DNA of 64,000 bases from UBA1723 sp045629285. GTDB taxonomy: Bacteria; Bacteroidota; Bacteroidia; Bacteroidales; Paludibacteraceae. Each line of letters starts with the position of its first letter. The stretch's first letter is position 1. Made by a program: the position numbers and the translations under genes. The DNA lies in assembly GCA_045629285.1 (NCBI GenBank), contig JAZQQY010000029.1, positions 186,001 to 250,000 of the forward strand. Direction: 5' to 3'. This document shows positions 17,759 to 27,518 of this stretch, piece by piece. The notes below the pieces were generated by a model that saw nothing but the letters and a program-made list of their open reading frames with translations, had not been told where the DNA came from and ran no database searches.

Positions 17759-18238
17759 ATGGGAGAAATCACATCTGAACTTGTACAAAAATCATTTGAA
17801 ATAATTAAGGGTAAAGACCCTGAAAATAAAAAAACATTCTTTCTGAATCTTGCTGCGGTGAATCTACTGAACGCCGCAGCCAAGAAGAAAGAATTCAAAG
17901 AAATTGCCAAATATAAGGATATCAAACGACAGGCGACATACCTGTTTTCTCTATGGGTCGCAAATCGTTCGTTAGCTGACGAGGCATCATACGACATTGC
18001 AAACAAATGTCTTTACATCAGATGCTACTCACTTCAGTTTAGTTTCCATTACATCTTCGACAAATACGAGCCAATCGTGGAATTCATCCACTCCGAGGAA
18101 AACAAACCGACCACATGGGATGGCGTTAAACTTCAACCGATTGCAACGGATTTATTCAACATTGCCGTCGACAATTCAGAGATCCCAAAGTTTGACATCT
18201 CCTTTCAAATCAAAGAACTTTTATCAGCTAATAGCTGA
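17759..18238 (+). CDS. Protein of unknown function
   Basis: A 159-residue soluble protein with no signal peptide or membrane segment. The N-terminal half is helical and Lys-rich (VNLLNAAAKKKEFKEIAKYK); the C-terminal half is mixed (CLYIRCYSLQFSFHYIF). I do not recognise the family. I place the start at ATG 17759, just after pepT, rather than at an upstream in-frame ATG inside pepT. It is probably co-transcribed with pepT and faces the rel gene tail to tail. A hairpin, ATCAGCT (18223-18229) with AGCTGAT (18233-18239), covers its stop codon. Confidence 0.7.
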   Translation: MGEITSELVQKSFEIIKGKDPENKKTFFLNLAAVNLLNAAAKKKEFKEIAKYKDIKRQATYLFSLWVANRSLADEASYDIANKCLYIRCYSLQFSFHYIFDKYEPIVEFIHSEENKPTTWDGVKLQPIATDLFNIAVDNSEIPKFDISFQIKELLSANS

Positions 18239-18246
18239 TGGATTCT

Positions 18247-20448
18247 TCAGCTTCTCTCAACACTCTTTACGCCCTTGATTGCATTGATCTTCTTAATCAT
18301 GTTGTCGACTTGCTGAAGATCGTTTACAAGCAATGAGATATGGCCCTGGAATAGTCCAGCCACACTGTCGACAGAGATAGAACGCATTGAAATATTGCTC
18401 TCCTTCTGGATAAGTGAAGTGATGTTAGTCACAATGCCAAGATCGTCGTTTCCGATCACACGTAATGTGCAGACGTACTGGCTACCCTGCTTTCCACTCC
18501 AACGAGCCTTTACATATCTGTAGCCAAAACGCTGGATCATCATCGGTGCGTTGGGACAATCCTTACGGTGAATCTTGATACCGCCCTGAGTAAGGATGAA
18601 TCCGAAGATGTCGTCGCCATAAATCGGATTACAACACTTTGCAAGAGAGTATTCTATTCCCTTCAGGTTATCATCGATAGTAAGGACATCATCCTTCGAC
18701 TTATCCTCTACAAAATTCTGATGGTGCTCAAAATCCTCGGCACTTTTCACCTCATAATCCAAGCCTGGATGCAAATCTTTTTCCTGAATCTCAGTGTAGA
18801 TATCACGAACCTTAACAACATCTAGTTTTTCCTCAGCGACATCTGTGTAGAATTCAGTTGCAACCTTATATCCTAAACGCTTAATAGTCTTTGCCAAAAT
18901 CGACTCCTCAAGATCAATCTTCCAGTTTTTGAATCGACGGTTGAGAAGCTCCTTACCAAGCGATGCGTTTGAGTTTGCCTCCTCACGCAAGAACGACTTG
19001 ATACGGTTTTTAGCCTTACTTGTCTTGCAAATATTAAGCCACTCCTCTTTCGGCTTTTGTGTGGCGCTCGTCAAAACCTCAAGCTGGTCGCCATTGTTGA
19101 CCTCATATCTGATGGAAACGTTCTTGCCAGCAATCTTACCGCCGACACAATGGTTTCCGAGATTACTGTGGATCAGGTATGCAAAGTCGAGCAACGTCGC
19201 ACCCTTAGGAAGATGCACCAAATCACCGTTCGGAGTGAAGATGAACACCTCTTTGTCGTAAAGGTTCATCTTGAATTCAGAGATACACTCCTCGTTGGCA
19301 ACATCCGGATTCTCTAGGATTTCACGCACGTTTGCCATCCAAGTGTCGAGCATATTTTCACTCTTCACTCCTTTATATTTGAAGTGGGCAGCAAAACCCT
19401 TTTCAGCGATTTCATCCATACGCTCCGTACGGATCTGCACCTCAACCCATTTACCCTGAGGTCCCATCACCGTCGTGTGAAGACTCTCATAACCGTTTGT
19501 CTTAGGGATAGAAAGCCAATCACGCAAACGTTTAGGATTAGGCTGGTACTCATCAGTCACGATCGAATATACACGCCAGCAGTCGCTCTTCTCCTCTGAC
19601 AATTCACTGTCGAGAATGATACGGATGGCGAACAAATCGTAGACATGCTCGAACGTAGTGTTTTGCTTGCGCATCTTGTTCCAGATGGAATAGATACTCT
19701 TTGTACGACCCTTGATCGTGAATTTGAAACCAGCATCCTGAAGTTTCTTCTTCAACGGATCGATGAAATCGGCAATATACTTATCACGGCTACGTTTAGT
19801 CTCATTCAACTTATGTGCGATCTCACGATAAGTCTCACGATGCAGACGCTTCATAGACAAGTCTTCAAGTTCACTCTTAACCTTATATAGGCCAAGACGA
19901 TGAGCCAACGGAGCAAACAAATAGCTTGCCTCTCTTGCCACTCTATCACCGTCCTCAGAATCTTCGATAGGATTATATTTTCTGATAAGATAAAGCACCT
20001 CACAGATAAGGATGATGATAACGCGGATATCTTCCGCCAAACTCATCAAAAGTTTACGGAAATTCTCATTCTCAACGCCCACACGTCGACGATAGAATTC
20101 ATCTACCTTCTGCTCACCATGAACAAGTGCGACGATACTGTCCGGGAATGACTTTGCCATATCAGCCTCAGTCATCAATCCACACTGTATCATTTCAAAT
20201 AGAATTTTAGCGACGCTTGGACCTCCGCCCAAACTGACCTCGTCAGCAAGGATCAATGCCGTCTGCACGCCACGTTCTATATGATCTATCTCGTCTTCAG
20301 TAACATTATTTGATTTAACCTTCTCTTCGAAACAATTCATCGCATCACGCACTGGACCCAGTGCACCGATAGGTAGCTTCTCCTCTGCGATCGACACATA
20401 CTTGTCGAATCCAGCCTTTATTTCGTCCCATTTCAAATTCGTATCCAT
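18247..20448 (-). CDS. RelA/SpoT family (p)ppGpp synthetase with degenerate hydrolase domain
   Basis: A 733-residue Rel-family protein. The synthetase domain is intact: the RTKSIYSIWNKM, DLFAIRII, KTNGYESLHTT and EVQIRTERM motifs are all present. TGS (VFIFTPNGDLVHLPKGAT) and a C-terminal ACT domain (LRVIGNDDLGIVTNITSLI) follow. The N-terminal HD domain lacks the HD and ED metal ligands: the region where HDxxED is expected reads FEMIQCGLM, and the later motif reads LICEVLYLIRKY. It should therefore make but not degrade (p)ppGpp. Bacteroidota often carry a second, bifunctional Rel elsewhere. The promoter TTG-N20-TAAATTTG (20473-20503) lies just upstream. Confidence 0.9.
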   Translation of the reverse strand: MDTNLKWDEIKAGFDKYVSIAEEKLPIGALGPVRDAMNCFEEKVKSNNVTEDEIDHIERGVQTALILADEVSLGGGPSVAKILFEMIQCGLMTEADMAKSFPDSIVALVHGEQKVDEFYRRRVGVENENFRKLLMSLAEDIRVIIILICEVLYLIRKYNPIEDSEDGDRVAREASYLFAPLAHRLGLYKVKSELEDLSMKRLHRETYREIAHKLNETKRSRDKYIADFIDPLKKKLQDAGFKFTIKGRTKSIYSIWNKMRKQNTTFEHVYDLFAIRIILDSELSEEKSDCWRVYSIVTDEYQPNPKRLRDWLSIPKTNGYESLHTTVMGPQGKWVEVQIRTERMDEIAEKGFAAHFKYKGVKSENMLDTWMANVREILENPDVANEECISEFKMNLYDKEVFIFTPNGDLVHLPKGATLLDFAYLIHSNLGNHCVGGKIAGKNVSIRYEVNNGDQLEVLTSATQKPKEEWLNICKTSKAKNRIKSFLREEANSNASLGKELLNRRFKNWKIDLEESILAKTIKRLGYKVATEFYTDVAEEKLDVVKVRDIYTEIQEKDLHPGLDYEVKSAEDFEHHQNFVEDKSKDDVLTIDDNLKGIEYSLAKCCNPIYGDDIFGFILTQGGIKIHRKDCPNAPMMIQRFGYRYVKARWSGKQGSQYVCTLRVIGNDDLGIVTNITSLIQKESNISMRSISVDSVAGLFQGHISLLVNDLQQVDNMIKKINAIKGVKSVERS

Positions 20449-20472
20449 GCCTATCTATTTTTTTATTTTCCA

Positions 20473-20503
20473 CAAATTTAATTCTATTATTTAACTTTAG
20501 CAA
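20473..20503 (-). promoter_or_regulatory. Putative promoter for the rel gene
   Basis: On the minus strand, TTG (20503-20501), 20 bases, then TAAATTTG (20480-20473). The spacing and both elements fit the Bacteroidota consensus; the leader would be about 20 bases. Confidence 0.6.
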
Positions 20504-20584
20504 CCCCAACTGGCGATATTGAGCATAAATAACAATATTATGGTATATGTATTTCATTTGTTTCTAAGGATTCCACATTCGTAA

Positions 20585-20616
20585 TTGGAACTATTTATTC
20601 TTTATTATTACTTTTG
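20585..20616 (+). promoter_or_regulatory. Putative promoter abutting the YgjP-like gene
   Basis: TTG (20585-20587), 21 bases, then TACTTTTG (20609-20616). The ATG lies only four bases downstream, so transcription from here would start at or inside the start codon. Confidence 0.5.
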
Positions 20617-20620
20617 CATC

Positions 20621-21364
20621 ATGACAAATATCGAAAAGACATATAATCACGAGAAACTGGGCTTAATCACAGTCGTATGGAAAAATAACATACGCAATGT
20701 GAGAATGAGCTTCAAGAGAGAACGACTCACAATAACTGCCCCCGTCGGCTATTCCTTAGAATCTATCATACGTCTCATTAATGAAAATGAGAAAAAATTG
20801 TTCTCTTTCATCAAGCGTCACGAGTCGCGACGTGAGGATATTTCCATAGATGAGAATTTTACTCTCGACACCCATTTTGCGATATTGCATATTGCACTCA
20901 CGAACGTAAGCATAAGCAAGTTGAAAAAGGTAAAGTCTGGCGACAAAGATGAACTCTTACTCGAAATGCCGCTCAATACAGACTTCACGTCTCCCGAAAC
21001 AAGGACAATCATAAAGGAGGCCTCAATCGCTATGCTCAGATATGAAGCAAAAAATCGTCTGCCTTTGATTGTAAAAGAGGTAGCCGACGCGAATGGTTTC
21101 AAATACAGCGGAATCAAGATCAATTCAGCCCAAACTCGTTGGGGAAGTTGCTCTTCCAAGGGTTCACTTAATTTTTCTCTGTTCTTGATGCTGATGCCGC
21201 TTCACCTTATTCGCAGCGTCGTGGTGCATGAACTATGCCACACGGAATATATGAACCATGGTCCAAATTTCTGGGCTCTGTTCGACAAGGTTTACGGAGT
21301 ATCACATCTTAAAGTGGATAAGGAAATAAGGGAGCTGAAGCTTCCGACACTACTGAGGGAATGA
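20621..21364 (+). CDS. YgjP-type (M48-like) metallopeptidase
   Basis: A 247-residue protein of the YgjP/DUF45 family. The zinc motif HELCH is at 203-207 in VVVHELCHTEYMNHGPNFW, with the third ligand expected in the MNHGPNFW helix. Upstream it has the family motif TRWGSCSSKGSLNFS. The physiological substrate is unknown. I choose ATG 20621; an upstream in-frame TTG (20585) is part of the predicted promoter. The stop is followed closely by a heptamer array with inverted halves (21368-21418). Confidence 0.88.
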   Translation: MTNIEKTYNHEKLGLITVVWKNNIRNVRMSFKRERLTITAPVGYSLESIIRLINENEKKLFSFIKRHESRREDISIDENFTLDTHFAILHIALTNVSISKLKKVKSGDKDELLLEMPLNTDFTSPETRTIIKEASIAMLRYEAKNRLPLIVKEVADANGFKYSGIKINSAQTRWGSCSSKGSLNFSLFLMLMPLHLIRSVVVHELCHTEYMNHGPNFWALFDKVYGVSHLKVDKEIRELKLPTLLRE

Positions 21365-21367
21365 CAT

Positions 21368-21418
21368 GGTTTCCGGGTTCAGGTTGCAGGTTACAAGACG
21401 AACCTGAAGCTTGAAACC
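21368..21418 (+). repeat. Heptamer array with inverted halves (GGTTnCA / CCTGAAG)
   Basis: Units GGTTTCC, GGGTTCA, GGTTGCA, GGTTACA, AGACGAA, CCTGAAG, CTTGAAA step by exactly 7 bases. The two ends are complementary (14 of 18 positions between 21368-21385 and 21401-21418), so the RNA can fold back. It lies 4 bases after a stop codon. Confidence 0.65.
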
Positions 21419-21502
21419 AACAAATACGTACGAAAACACCAGAAATTCTTACATTTTCGTAAAAGAGCTGTTTGCAAGCAATAAAATAGCACCAAATATC
21501 GT

Positions 21503-21510
21503 TATCTTTG
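21503..21510 (+). promoter_or_regulatory. Putative -7 element for the first TonB receptor gene
   Basis: TATCTTTG matches TAnnTTTG about 48 bases before the ATG. I see no well-spaced -33 TTG. Confidence 0.4.
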
Positions 21511-21557
21511 CAGAGTTTTTGTATAACACAACGTAATGCGATTTTTTAATAATTAAA

Positions 21558-23918
21558 ATGGAATTTGTTAGATCCTTGCTCGTCACACTAGGCACAAGCA
21601 TTGCAATTTCAGCTACGGGCCAAACCAAAACTATTGCTGGATACGTCACAGATGCATCATCCGGAGAGACCTTGATCGGAGCATACGTCATGACCCCTGA
21701 CGGAAAGAAGGGTACAGAAACTAACCAGTACGGTTATTTCGTTCTTACATTGCCAGAAGGCGAAAATCAGATTATAGCCTCATACGTCAGCTATACTGAA
21801 AAATCATTATCTTTCAACTTAAAGAACGACACCACAGTCAGAATCAAATTGGAGCCAGACAACCAATTGGAAGAGTTGGTGGTTACAGGAAAGGAAGTAA
21901 AAAGAGACCACCGTTTGGAGGAGACTGTTATCAGTAAAGAGGTTATCTCACCTGAATTGCTAGACGTGCTTCCTGCAATGTTGGGAGAACCCGACCTTGT
22001 AAAGACAGTTCAGATGCTACCTGGAGTGCAGAGTGGAACAGAAGGATCTTCCGGACTATATGTTCGTGGAGGATCTCCAGACGAGAACCTAATCCTTCTT
22101 GACGACGTTCCAATCTACAACGCTAACCACTTGTTTGGTTTCTTCTCTGTGTTCAACTCAGATGCCATCAAAACAGTAAACCTTCACAAAGGAGGCTTCC
22201 CTGCCCGATTCGGAGGTAGACTTTCATCTGTATTGGATATCCACACTAAGGACGGTAATGACAAGGAGCTACACGGAGCAGCCCAGATCGGTTTGCTGTC
22301 ATCAAAATTCAGTCTTGAAGGTCCAATCGTAAAGGAGAAGACCACATTCTTCGTATCGGCAAGACGTACATACTTCGACGTCCTTTCCAGACCATTCATG
22401 GATGATGAAGTATTCGGCTACTATTTCTGGGACTTGAATGCCAAGATAAGCCATAAGTTCAACGACAAGCATCGTCTATACTTCAGCATATATTCTGGTC
22501 GCGATAAATTCGAATTTGAGGATTCTGGTAGCTACAGCATCATGAAAGATGAATTGGGTTGGGGAAATATCACTTCAGCATTGCGTTGGAACTTCTTGAT
22601 CCACAACAAATTGTTCATGAATACAACAGTCGCATTCTCAAATTATAAGTTCTTTACAGACAATACAGATGTAGAATACGATTTCCAGACACATCAGAAA
22701 GATTTTGAAATGGGATTCAACTACACCTCTTTGATCAAAGACTGGAGTATTAAGAACTCATTCACATACACGCCTAACAACAGACATGAATTCAAGTTTG
22801 GTGAAGCATTGACATTCCACACTTTCAATCCAGGAGAGGAAGGGTTCTATGAAAAATGGCATCCACAAGATAACGAAGACGAATTTAATTATAACAACAA
22901 CGTCGACACAACAATATTTAGTTCCGAGAAGAAACCGATTGAAGGAAATTTGTTCTTTGAAGATGAATTCAAGATCACAAAAAGAATCAATTTGAATCTA
23001 GGTGTCCATGCATCTCTATTCAATGTTGATAATGAAACGTATACTTCAATTGAACCTAGAGTTTCATTCGCTGCACGTCCAACTGAGAAATTCACAATTA
23101 AAGCGGCATACAGCAGAATGCGTCAGTATCTTCACCTGTTGTCAAACTCGACAATCGGTCTTCCAACAGACCTTTGGGTACCGGTCACAAAAAAAATCAA
23201 ACCGCTTGAATCAAATCAGGCAGCTCTTGGTTTTGTATGGGGATTGCCAAAAGACTTCCTTTTTGCAATAGAGGGATACTATAAGACAATGGACAACATC
23301 ATCGAGTATAAGGAAGGAGCAACCCTATTCTCAAACACAGCATGGGAAGATAAGGTCGAGATGGGAGAAGGACGCTCAAAAGGTATAGAGGTGATGCTTA
23401 AGAAAGAGGTCGGCAAAACAACAGGATGGATTGCCTATACATGGTCTAAGTCAGAACGTAGATTCGACGAAATGAACCAAGGTAGATGGTTCCCGTCATC
23501 TTACGACCGTACTCACGACATCAGTGTCGTTCTTAACCACAAGTTCTCTAACAAGTTTGATATCGGTGCGACTTGGGTGTACGGAACAGGTTATCCATTC
23601 ACAATGCCATCACACTACATCTTGGTTGATCCGCTTATTGAAGCCAGATATTCAGATTATGACAGAATCAGTTATGCGACAAGCCGCAACAACTACAGAA
23701 TGGAAAACTATCACAGACTTGACCTTGGATTTAATATCCATCGTCAGAGAGAGGGAAGTAGAGTAAAGAGACAGTTGTCTGTCAGCGTATTTAATGCCTA
23801 CAACCATCATAATCCATTCTACTATTATTTGGATTCAGATGAGGACAAAAGAAAGAAACTAATGAAGATTTCGATCTTCCCTACAATCCCATCTATTTCA
23901 TATTCAATCAAATTCTAA
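21558..23918 (+). CDS. TonB-dependent outer-membrane receptor with carboxypeptidase-like N-terminal domain
   Basis: A 786-residue receptor. A signal peptide (near ISATGQ) is followed by a carboxypeptidase regulatory-like beta-sandwich domain (AGYVTDASSGETLIGAYV), then the plug (MLPGVQSGTEGSSGLYVRGG, DENLILLDDVPIYN) and a 22-strand-type barrel ending in an aromatic-terminated strand (ISYSIKF). It takes up an unknown ligand using TonB/ExbBD energy. The ligand is not a SusC-type glycan with any certainty, as no SusD gene is present. The partner encoded 10 bases downstream is a DUF4249 lipoprotein. The pair is duplicated at 25189-28520. Confidence 0.9.
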   Translation: MEFVRSLLVTLGTSIAISATGQTKTIAGYVTDASSGETLIGAYVMTPDGKKGTETNQYGYFVLTLPEGENQIIASYVSYTEKSLSFNLKNDTTVRIKLEPDNQLEELVVTGKEVKRDHRLEETVISKEVISPELLDVLPAMLGEPDLVKTVQMLPGVQSGTEGSSGLYVRGGSPDENLILLDDVPIYNANHLFGFFSVFNSDAIKTVNLHKGGFPARFGGRLSSVLDIHTKDGNDKELHGAAQIGLLSSKFSLEGPIVKEKTTFFVSARRTYFDVLSRPFMDDEVFGYYFWDLNAKISHKFNDKHRLYFSIYSGRDKFEFEDSGSYSIMKDELGWGNITSALRWNFLIHNKLFMNTTVAFSNYKFFTDNTDVEYDFQTHQKDFEMGFNYTSLIKDWSIKNSFTYTPNNRHEFKFGEALTFHTFNPGEEGFYEKWHPQDNEDEFNYNNNVDTTIFSSEKKPIEGNLFFEDEFKITKRINLNLGVHASLFNVDNETYTSIEPRVSFAARPTEKFTIKAAYSRMRQYLHLLSNSTIGLPTDLWVPVTKKIKPLESNQAALGFVWGLPKDFLFAIEGYYKTMDNIIEYKEGATLFSNTAWEDKVEMGEGRSKGIEVMLKKEVGKTTGWIAYTWSKSERRFDEMNQGRWFPSSYDRTHDISVVLNHKFSNKFDIGATWVYGTGYPFTMPSHYILVDPLIEARYSDYDRISYATSRNNYRMENYHRLDLGFNIHRQREGSRVKRQLSVSVFNAYNHHNPFYYYLDSDEDKRKKLMKISIFPTIPSISYSIKF

Positions 23919-23928
23919 TTATAAGACA

Positions 23929-25047
23929 ATGAGAAAGTTAGTTGCTTTATTATATATATTCGCATTCATTTTAACGTCTTGCGAAGAAGAGGTTGACTAC
24001 AAAGATATGGGCATCAAGAACATTATTGTAGTCAACGGCAGATTTATTGATGGGGAGACTCCTTGGTGTCAAGTGTCAAGAAGCGAAATCCTTTTCGATC
24101 AGATTCACGACAAAATCAAACCAACAGTTTTTCTTCCAAACTCAGACGTCACTGCTGAAACAGATAACCAGACATTCAAATATGTTGTCATTGGCGACAG
24201 TGCCAAGATGAAAGCTAACGGATTGGTAGCTAGAGCTGGAGAAACATATACTATTAAAGCCAGTGCTAATGGTTTTGAGAATGTATACTCTACAGTCAGA
24301 ATTCCGGAGAAACCAATTGCAGAGTTCAAGTTTACTGGTTTTGAAATAAAAGAATATAATGATTTCTTTTATGGACCTAGTGTGTTTGCAAACTATGAAC
24401 TTGAAATCCAAGATGATCCCAATAGTGAAGATTACTACCATTTTCAAATATGCGGCAAGCACATGGAGTACATATCTGATTACGTGACAATAGACACTAT
24501 TTATGGTAATTGGTGGAATGATATATGGTATGACTACTACAACATTCGTAAAGACTGGATTGCTGTAGATTCATTTATCACTTATGGTCCGATGGAGTAC
24601 GTATGGAGTTCAAATGACCCAGTAATGAATTGGAACAAGAATCCGTCAGAGGGCGATGATATGTTGTTTACGAATTACGAACGCAACATTCACCATATCT
24701 TCAACGACATGATGTTTAATGGACAAACTTCAAAAATCAGATTCTGTGTAAATGTAACTGATGATATTTGGGGTAATTCTATAAAAAAGGCCGACTCCAT
24801 AAATGTGGAAATACACCATATCAACAAAGAAACCTATATGTACTTACGTACAATTGAAAATGTAGCTGACAACGAATGGATTGGTTCACTATCTCCTTAC
24901 ATGCTTTACTGTAATGTTGAGCATGGAGCTGGTTTGGTCGCAGCATGGTCAAAAAAATCAATACCGCTCGTCATCCCAGAAATTCCGGAAAACATCATCA
25001 AGAGATTGAAAGAATTACAAAACCAGTATTACGATTATGTCTGGTAG
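23929..25047 (+). CDS. DUF4249 family lipoprotein
   Basis: A 372-residue protein with a lipoprotein signal ending FILTSC (Cys18). The N-terminal motif EEEVDYKDMGIKNIIVVNG and the GETPWCQVSRS segment are characteristic of DUF4249, which always sits next to TonB-dependent receptors of this kind. It is probably a surface-exposed or periplasm-facing partner that helps the receptor bind its ligand; this is inference by position. It pairs with the upstream receptor and is followed by a strong terminator, so the two genes form one operon. Confidence 0.82.
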   Translation: MRKLVALLYIFAFILTSCEEEVDYKDMGIKNIIVVNGRFIDGETPWCQVSRSEILFDQIHDKIKPTVFLPNSDVTAETDNQTFKYVVIGDSAKMKANGLVARAGETYTIKASANGFENVYSTVRIPEKPIAEFKFTGFEIKEYNDFFYGPSVFANYELEIQDDPNSEDYYHFQICGKHMEYISDYVTIDTIYGNWWNDIWYDYYNIRKDWIAVDSFITYGPMEYVWSSNDPVMNWNKNPSEGDDMLFTNYERNIHHIFNDMMFNGQTSKIRFCVNVTDDIWGNSIKKADSINVEIHHINKETYMYLRTIENVADNEWIGSLSPYMLYCNVEHGAGLVAAWSKKSIPLVIPEIPENIIKRLKELQNQYYDYVW

Positions 25048-25066
25048 ACAAAGTAATGAAATAGAC

Positions 25067-25107
25067 AAGAGTTAAGTTTGGATTTACTCCAATCTTAACT
25101 CTTTTTT
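25067..25107 (+). terminator. Rho-independent terminator after the first receptor/DUF4249 pair
   Basis: AAGAGTTAAG (25067-25076) pairs with CTTAACTCTT (25094-25103), with an inner TGGA/TCCA stem, and TTTT follows. Confidence 0.8.
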
Positions 25108-25130
25108 ATTGAAGAGGATTAGCTCCAATA

Positions 25131-25161
25131 TTGTTCCATTTCACGGAAAACACTATTTTTG
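25131..25161 (+). promoter_or_regulatory. Putative promoter for the second TonB receptor gene
   Basis: TTG (25131-25133), 20 bases, then TATTTTTG (25154-25161). The leader to ATG 25189 would be about 20 bases. Confidence 0.65.
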
Positions 25162-25188
25162 CAAAACAATAAAGTTGAGAATAAAAAC

Positions 25189-27507
25189 ATGAATGTACTT
25201 AGGTCCATACTTACAATAATAGGTTTACTTTTTGCTATTATCGCAACAGGACAAACTAAAAAAGTAGCTGGATACGTGACAGATGCCTCAAATGGAGAGA
25301 CACTGATCGGGGCATACGTAATGACACCTGACGGTAAAAATGGAACGGAAACCAACCAATACGGCTATTTCTGTCTGACACTCCCAGAAGGTAAGACTAC
25401 CATAGTCGCTTCATTCGTAAGTTTCACAGAGAAGAAGCTTACATTCAATCTATCCAAAGATACAACAATCAAGATCAAATTGGAACCAGACAACCAATTA
25501 CAGGAATTGGTTGTGACTGCAGACATACAAAAAGACAAACGTCTTACAGAAACATTAATCAGCAAGGAGGTGATATCGCCACAATTGTTGGAGGTGATGC
25601 CAGCCCTACTTGGCGAACCTGACTTGGTGAAGACAATGCAGATGCTGCCAGGCGTACAAAGTGGTTCGGACGCTTCGTCGGCATTATATGTGCGCGGTGG
25701 TGCTCCAGACGAAAACCTGATTCTGTTGGATGAAGTTCCTCTTTACAACGTTAGCCACCTGTTCGGATTCTTCTCCGTATTTAACAGCTGTTCCATCAAG
25801 AACGTGTCTCTACACAAAGGCGGGTTCCCTGCCCGTTACGGTGGAAGACTATCATCGGTAATGGACGTACACACAAAAGATGGAAATGCTCAGCAACTGC
25901 ACGGACATCTACAGGTGGGTCTACTCTCCTCTTCCTTCAACCTTGAAGGTCCGATAAAGAACGAAAAGACAACATTCTTCGTCTCTGCAAGAAGATCGTC
26001 AATGGACATTTTCCCGACAGAAAAGATGATGGGTGTCGACTTCAAATACTTCTTCTGGGATGTCAATGCAAAAATCTGTCATAGATTCAACGACAGACAC
26101 AAACTGTTCTTCAGCGTATATTCCGGTCGAGACAAACTGAAATTGGGAATGGCTGAAGATAGCACGAAATTGGATTTTTCAATGCTTTGGGGTAACACCA
26201 CATCTGCACTAAGATGGAACTACCTCATTCGCAATAACCTGTTCATGAATACCATCGTGTCGTTCTCCAACTATCATTTCGGCACAGACCAGTATTTCGT
26301 CGAATATGAGGATGAAAAAAGGGACAAGGAGTTGATGTCTATCAAATCAAAATATACATCCAAAATCAGAGACTGGAATGTGAAGAACAGTTTCTCTTTA
26401 ACTCCCAACAACCGACATGAGATCAAATTCGGAGAAGGAATCACATTCCATAGATTCAGACCGGGAGTCGAGACTTACGAATCTGAGATGAATAGCGTTA
26501 TCATCTCCGACATGGATACTACCATCTCCGATCCTGAAAAGAATCCGATCGAGGCCAATATCTTTGTCGAGGACGAGTTTAAGATCACCAAAAGAATCAA
26601 CCTCAATATCGGTGTTCACGCTTCCCTATTCAACGTGGACGACCAAACATACACGTCTGTAGAACCAAGATTAGCATTTGCAGCACATCCGTCGGAAAAG
26701 GTAACTCTAAAGGCGGCATATAGCAGAATGCGCCAATACTTGCATCTATTGTCAAGCTACTCTGTCGGATTACCTACAGACCTTTGGGTTCCAGTAACAG
26801 GAAACATCAAGCCGCTTGAATCTCAACAGGTTGCATTAGGTGTAATGTTCGGATTACCTAAGGATTTCCTATTCTCCATAGAGGGATACTATAAGTCAAT
26901 GGACAACCTCATCGAATACAAAGATGGCGAATCATTCGGAACTTCCGGTTCATGGGAAGAGAAAGTTGAAATGGGGGAAGGCCGATCAAAAGGAATTGAA
27001 GTAATGCTAAAGAGAGAAGTCGGAAAGACTACCGGATGGATCAGCTACACACTCTCTAAGACAGATCGTCATTTTGAGATGATCAACAAAGGAGAATGGT
27101 ACCCTTCAAGCTACGACAGGACTCACGACATCAGCATCGTGTTAAACCATAAGTTTAATGATAAGGTGGATATGGGTACGACATGGACATACGGGACCGG
27201 CTACCCTATCACAATGCAGACTCACACTATCCCGACAATTGATGGAGAGACAGTTGTCGACTACGCCGCAAGTCGAAACAACTATAGAATGCAAGACTAT
27301 CACAGACTTGATATCGGGCTTAACATCCACCGTCAGAAAGAGGGCAGCAAGATCAAAAGACAGCTTTCAATCGGTGTCTTCAACGTCTACAACAGACATA
27401 ATCCATTCTTCTATAAGCTAGACACTTCGGAAGAGGAAGGAAAAAGATTGATGAGACTTTCAATCGGACCAATCATACCTTCAATTTCATGGTCGATGAA
27501 CTTCTAA
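25189..27507 (+). CDS. TonB-dependent outer-membrane receptor, paralogue of 21558-23918
   Basis: A 772-residue receptor with the same plan as its neighbour and high identity through most of its length. It has a signal peptide (near IATGQ), a carboxypeptidase-like domain (AGYVTDASNGETLIGAYV), a plug (MLPGVQSGSDASSALYVRGG) and a barrel ending ISWSMNF. I choose ATG 25189, since an upstream in-frame TTG at 25159 lies inside the predicted promoter. The copy differs mainly in extracellular loops, for example around residues 390-460, which suggests a related but distinct ligand. Its DUF4249 partner starts 11 bases downstream. Confidence 0.9.
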   Translation: MNVLRSILTIIGLLFAIIATGQTKKVAGYVTDASNGETLIGAYVMTPDGKNGTETNQYGYFCLTLPEGKTTIVASFVSFTEKKLTFNLSKDTTIKIKLEPDNQLQELVVTADIQKDKRLTETLISKEVISPQLLEVMPALLGEPDLVKTMQMLPGVQSGSDASSALYVRGGAPDENLILLDEVPLYNVSHLFGFFSVFNSCSIKNVSLHKGGFPARYGGRLSSVMDVHTKDGNAQQLHGHLQVGLLSSSFNLEGPIKNEKTTFFVSARRSSMDIFPTEKMMGVDFKYFFWDVNAKICHRFNDRHKLFFSVYSGRDKLKLGMAEDSTKLDFSMLWGNTTSALRWNYLIRNNLFMNTIVSFSNYHFGTDQYFVEYEDEKRDKELMSIKSKYTSKIRDWNVKNSFSLTPNNRHEIKFGEGITFHRFRPGVETYESEMNSVIISDMDTTISDPEKNPIEANIFVEDEFKITKRINLNIGVHASLFNVDDQTYTSVEPRLAFAAHPSEKVTLKAAYSRMRQYLHLLSSYSVGLPTDLWVPVTGNIKPLESQQVALGVMFGLPKDFLFSIEGYYKSMDNLIEYKDGESFGTSGSWEEKVEMGEGRSKGIEVMLKREVGKTTGWISYTLSKTDRHFEMINKGEWYPSSYDRTHDISIVLNHKFNDKVDMGTTWTYGTGYPITMQTHTIPTIDGETVVDYAASRNNYRMQDYHRLDIGLNIHRQKEGSKIKRQLSIGVFNVYNRHNPFFYKLDTSEEEGKRLMRLSIGPIIPSISWSMNF

Positions 27508-27518
27508 TGATTTATAAA

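Noticed and set aside
18223..18239. Heptamer array at the end of the unknown gene after pepT
   Set aside because: Only two units are in register; the sequence is better described as a simple hairpin over the stop codon.
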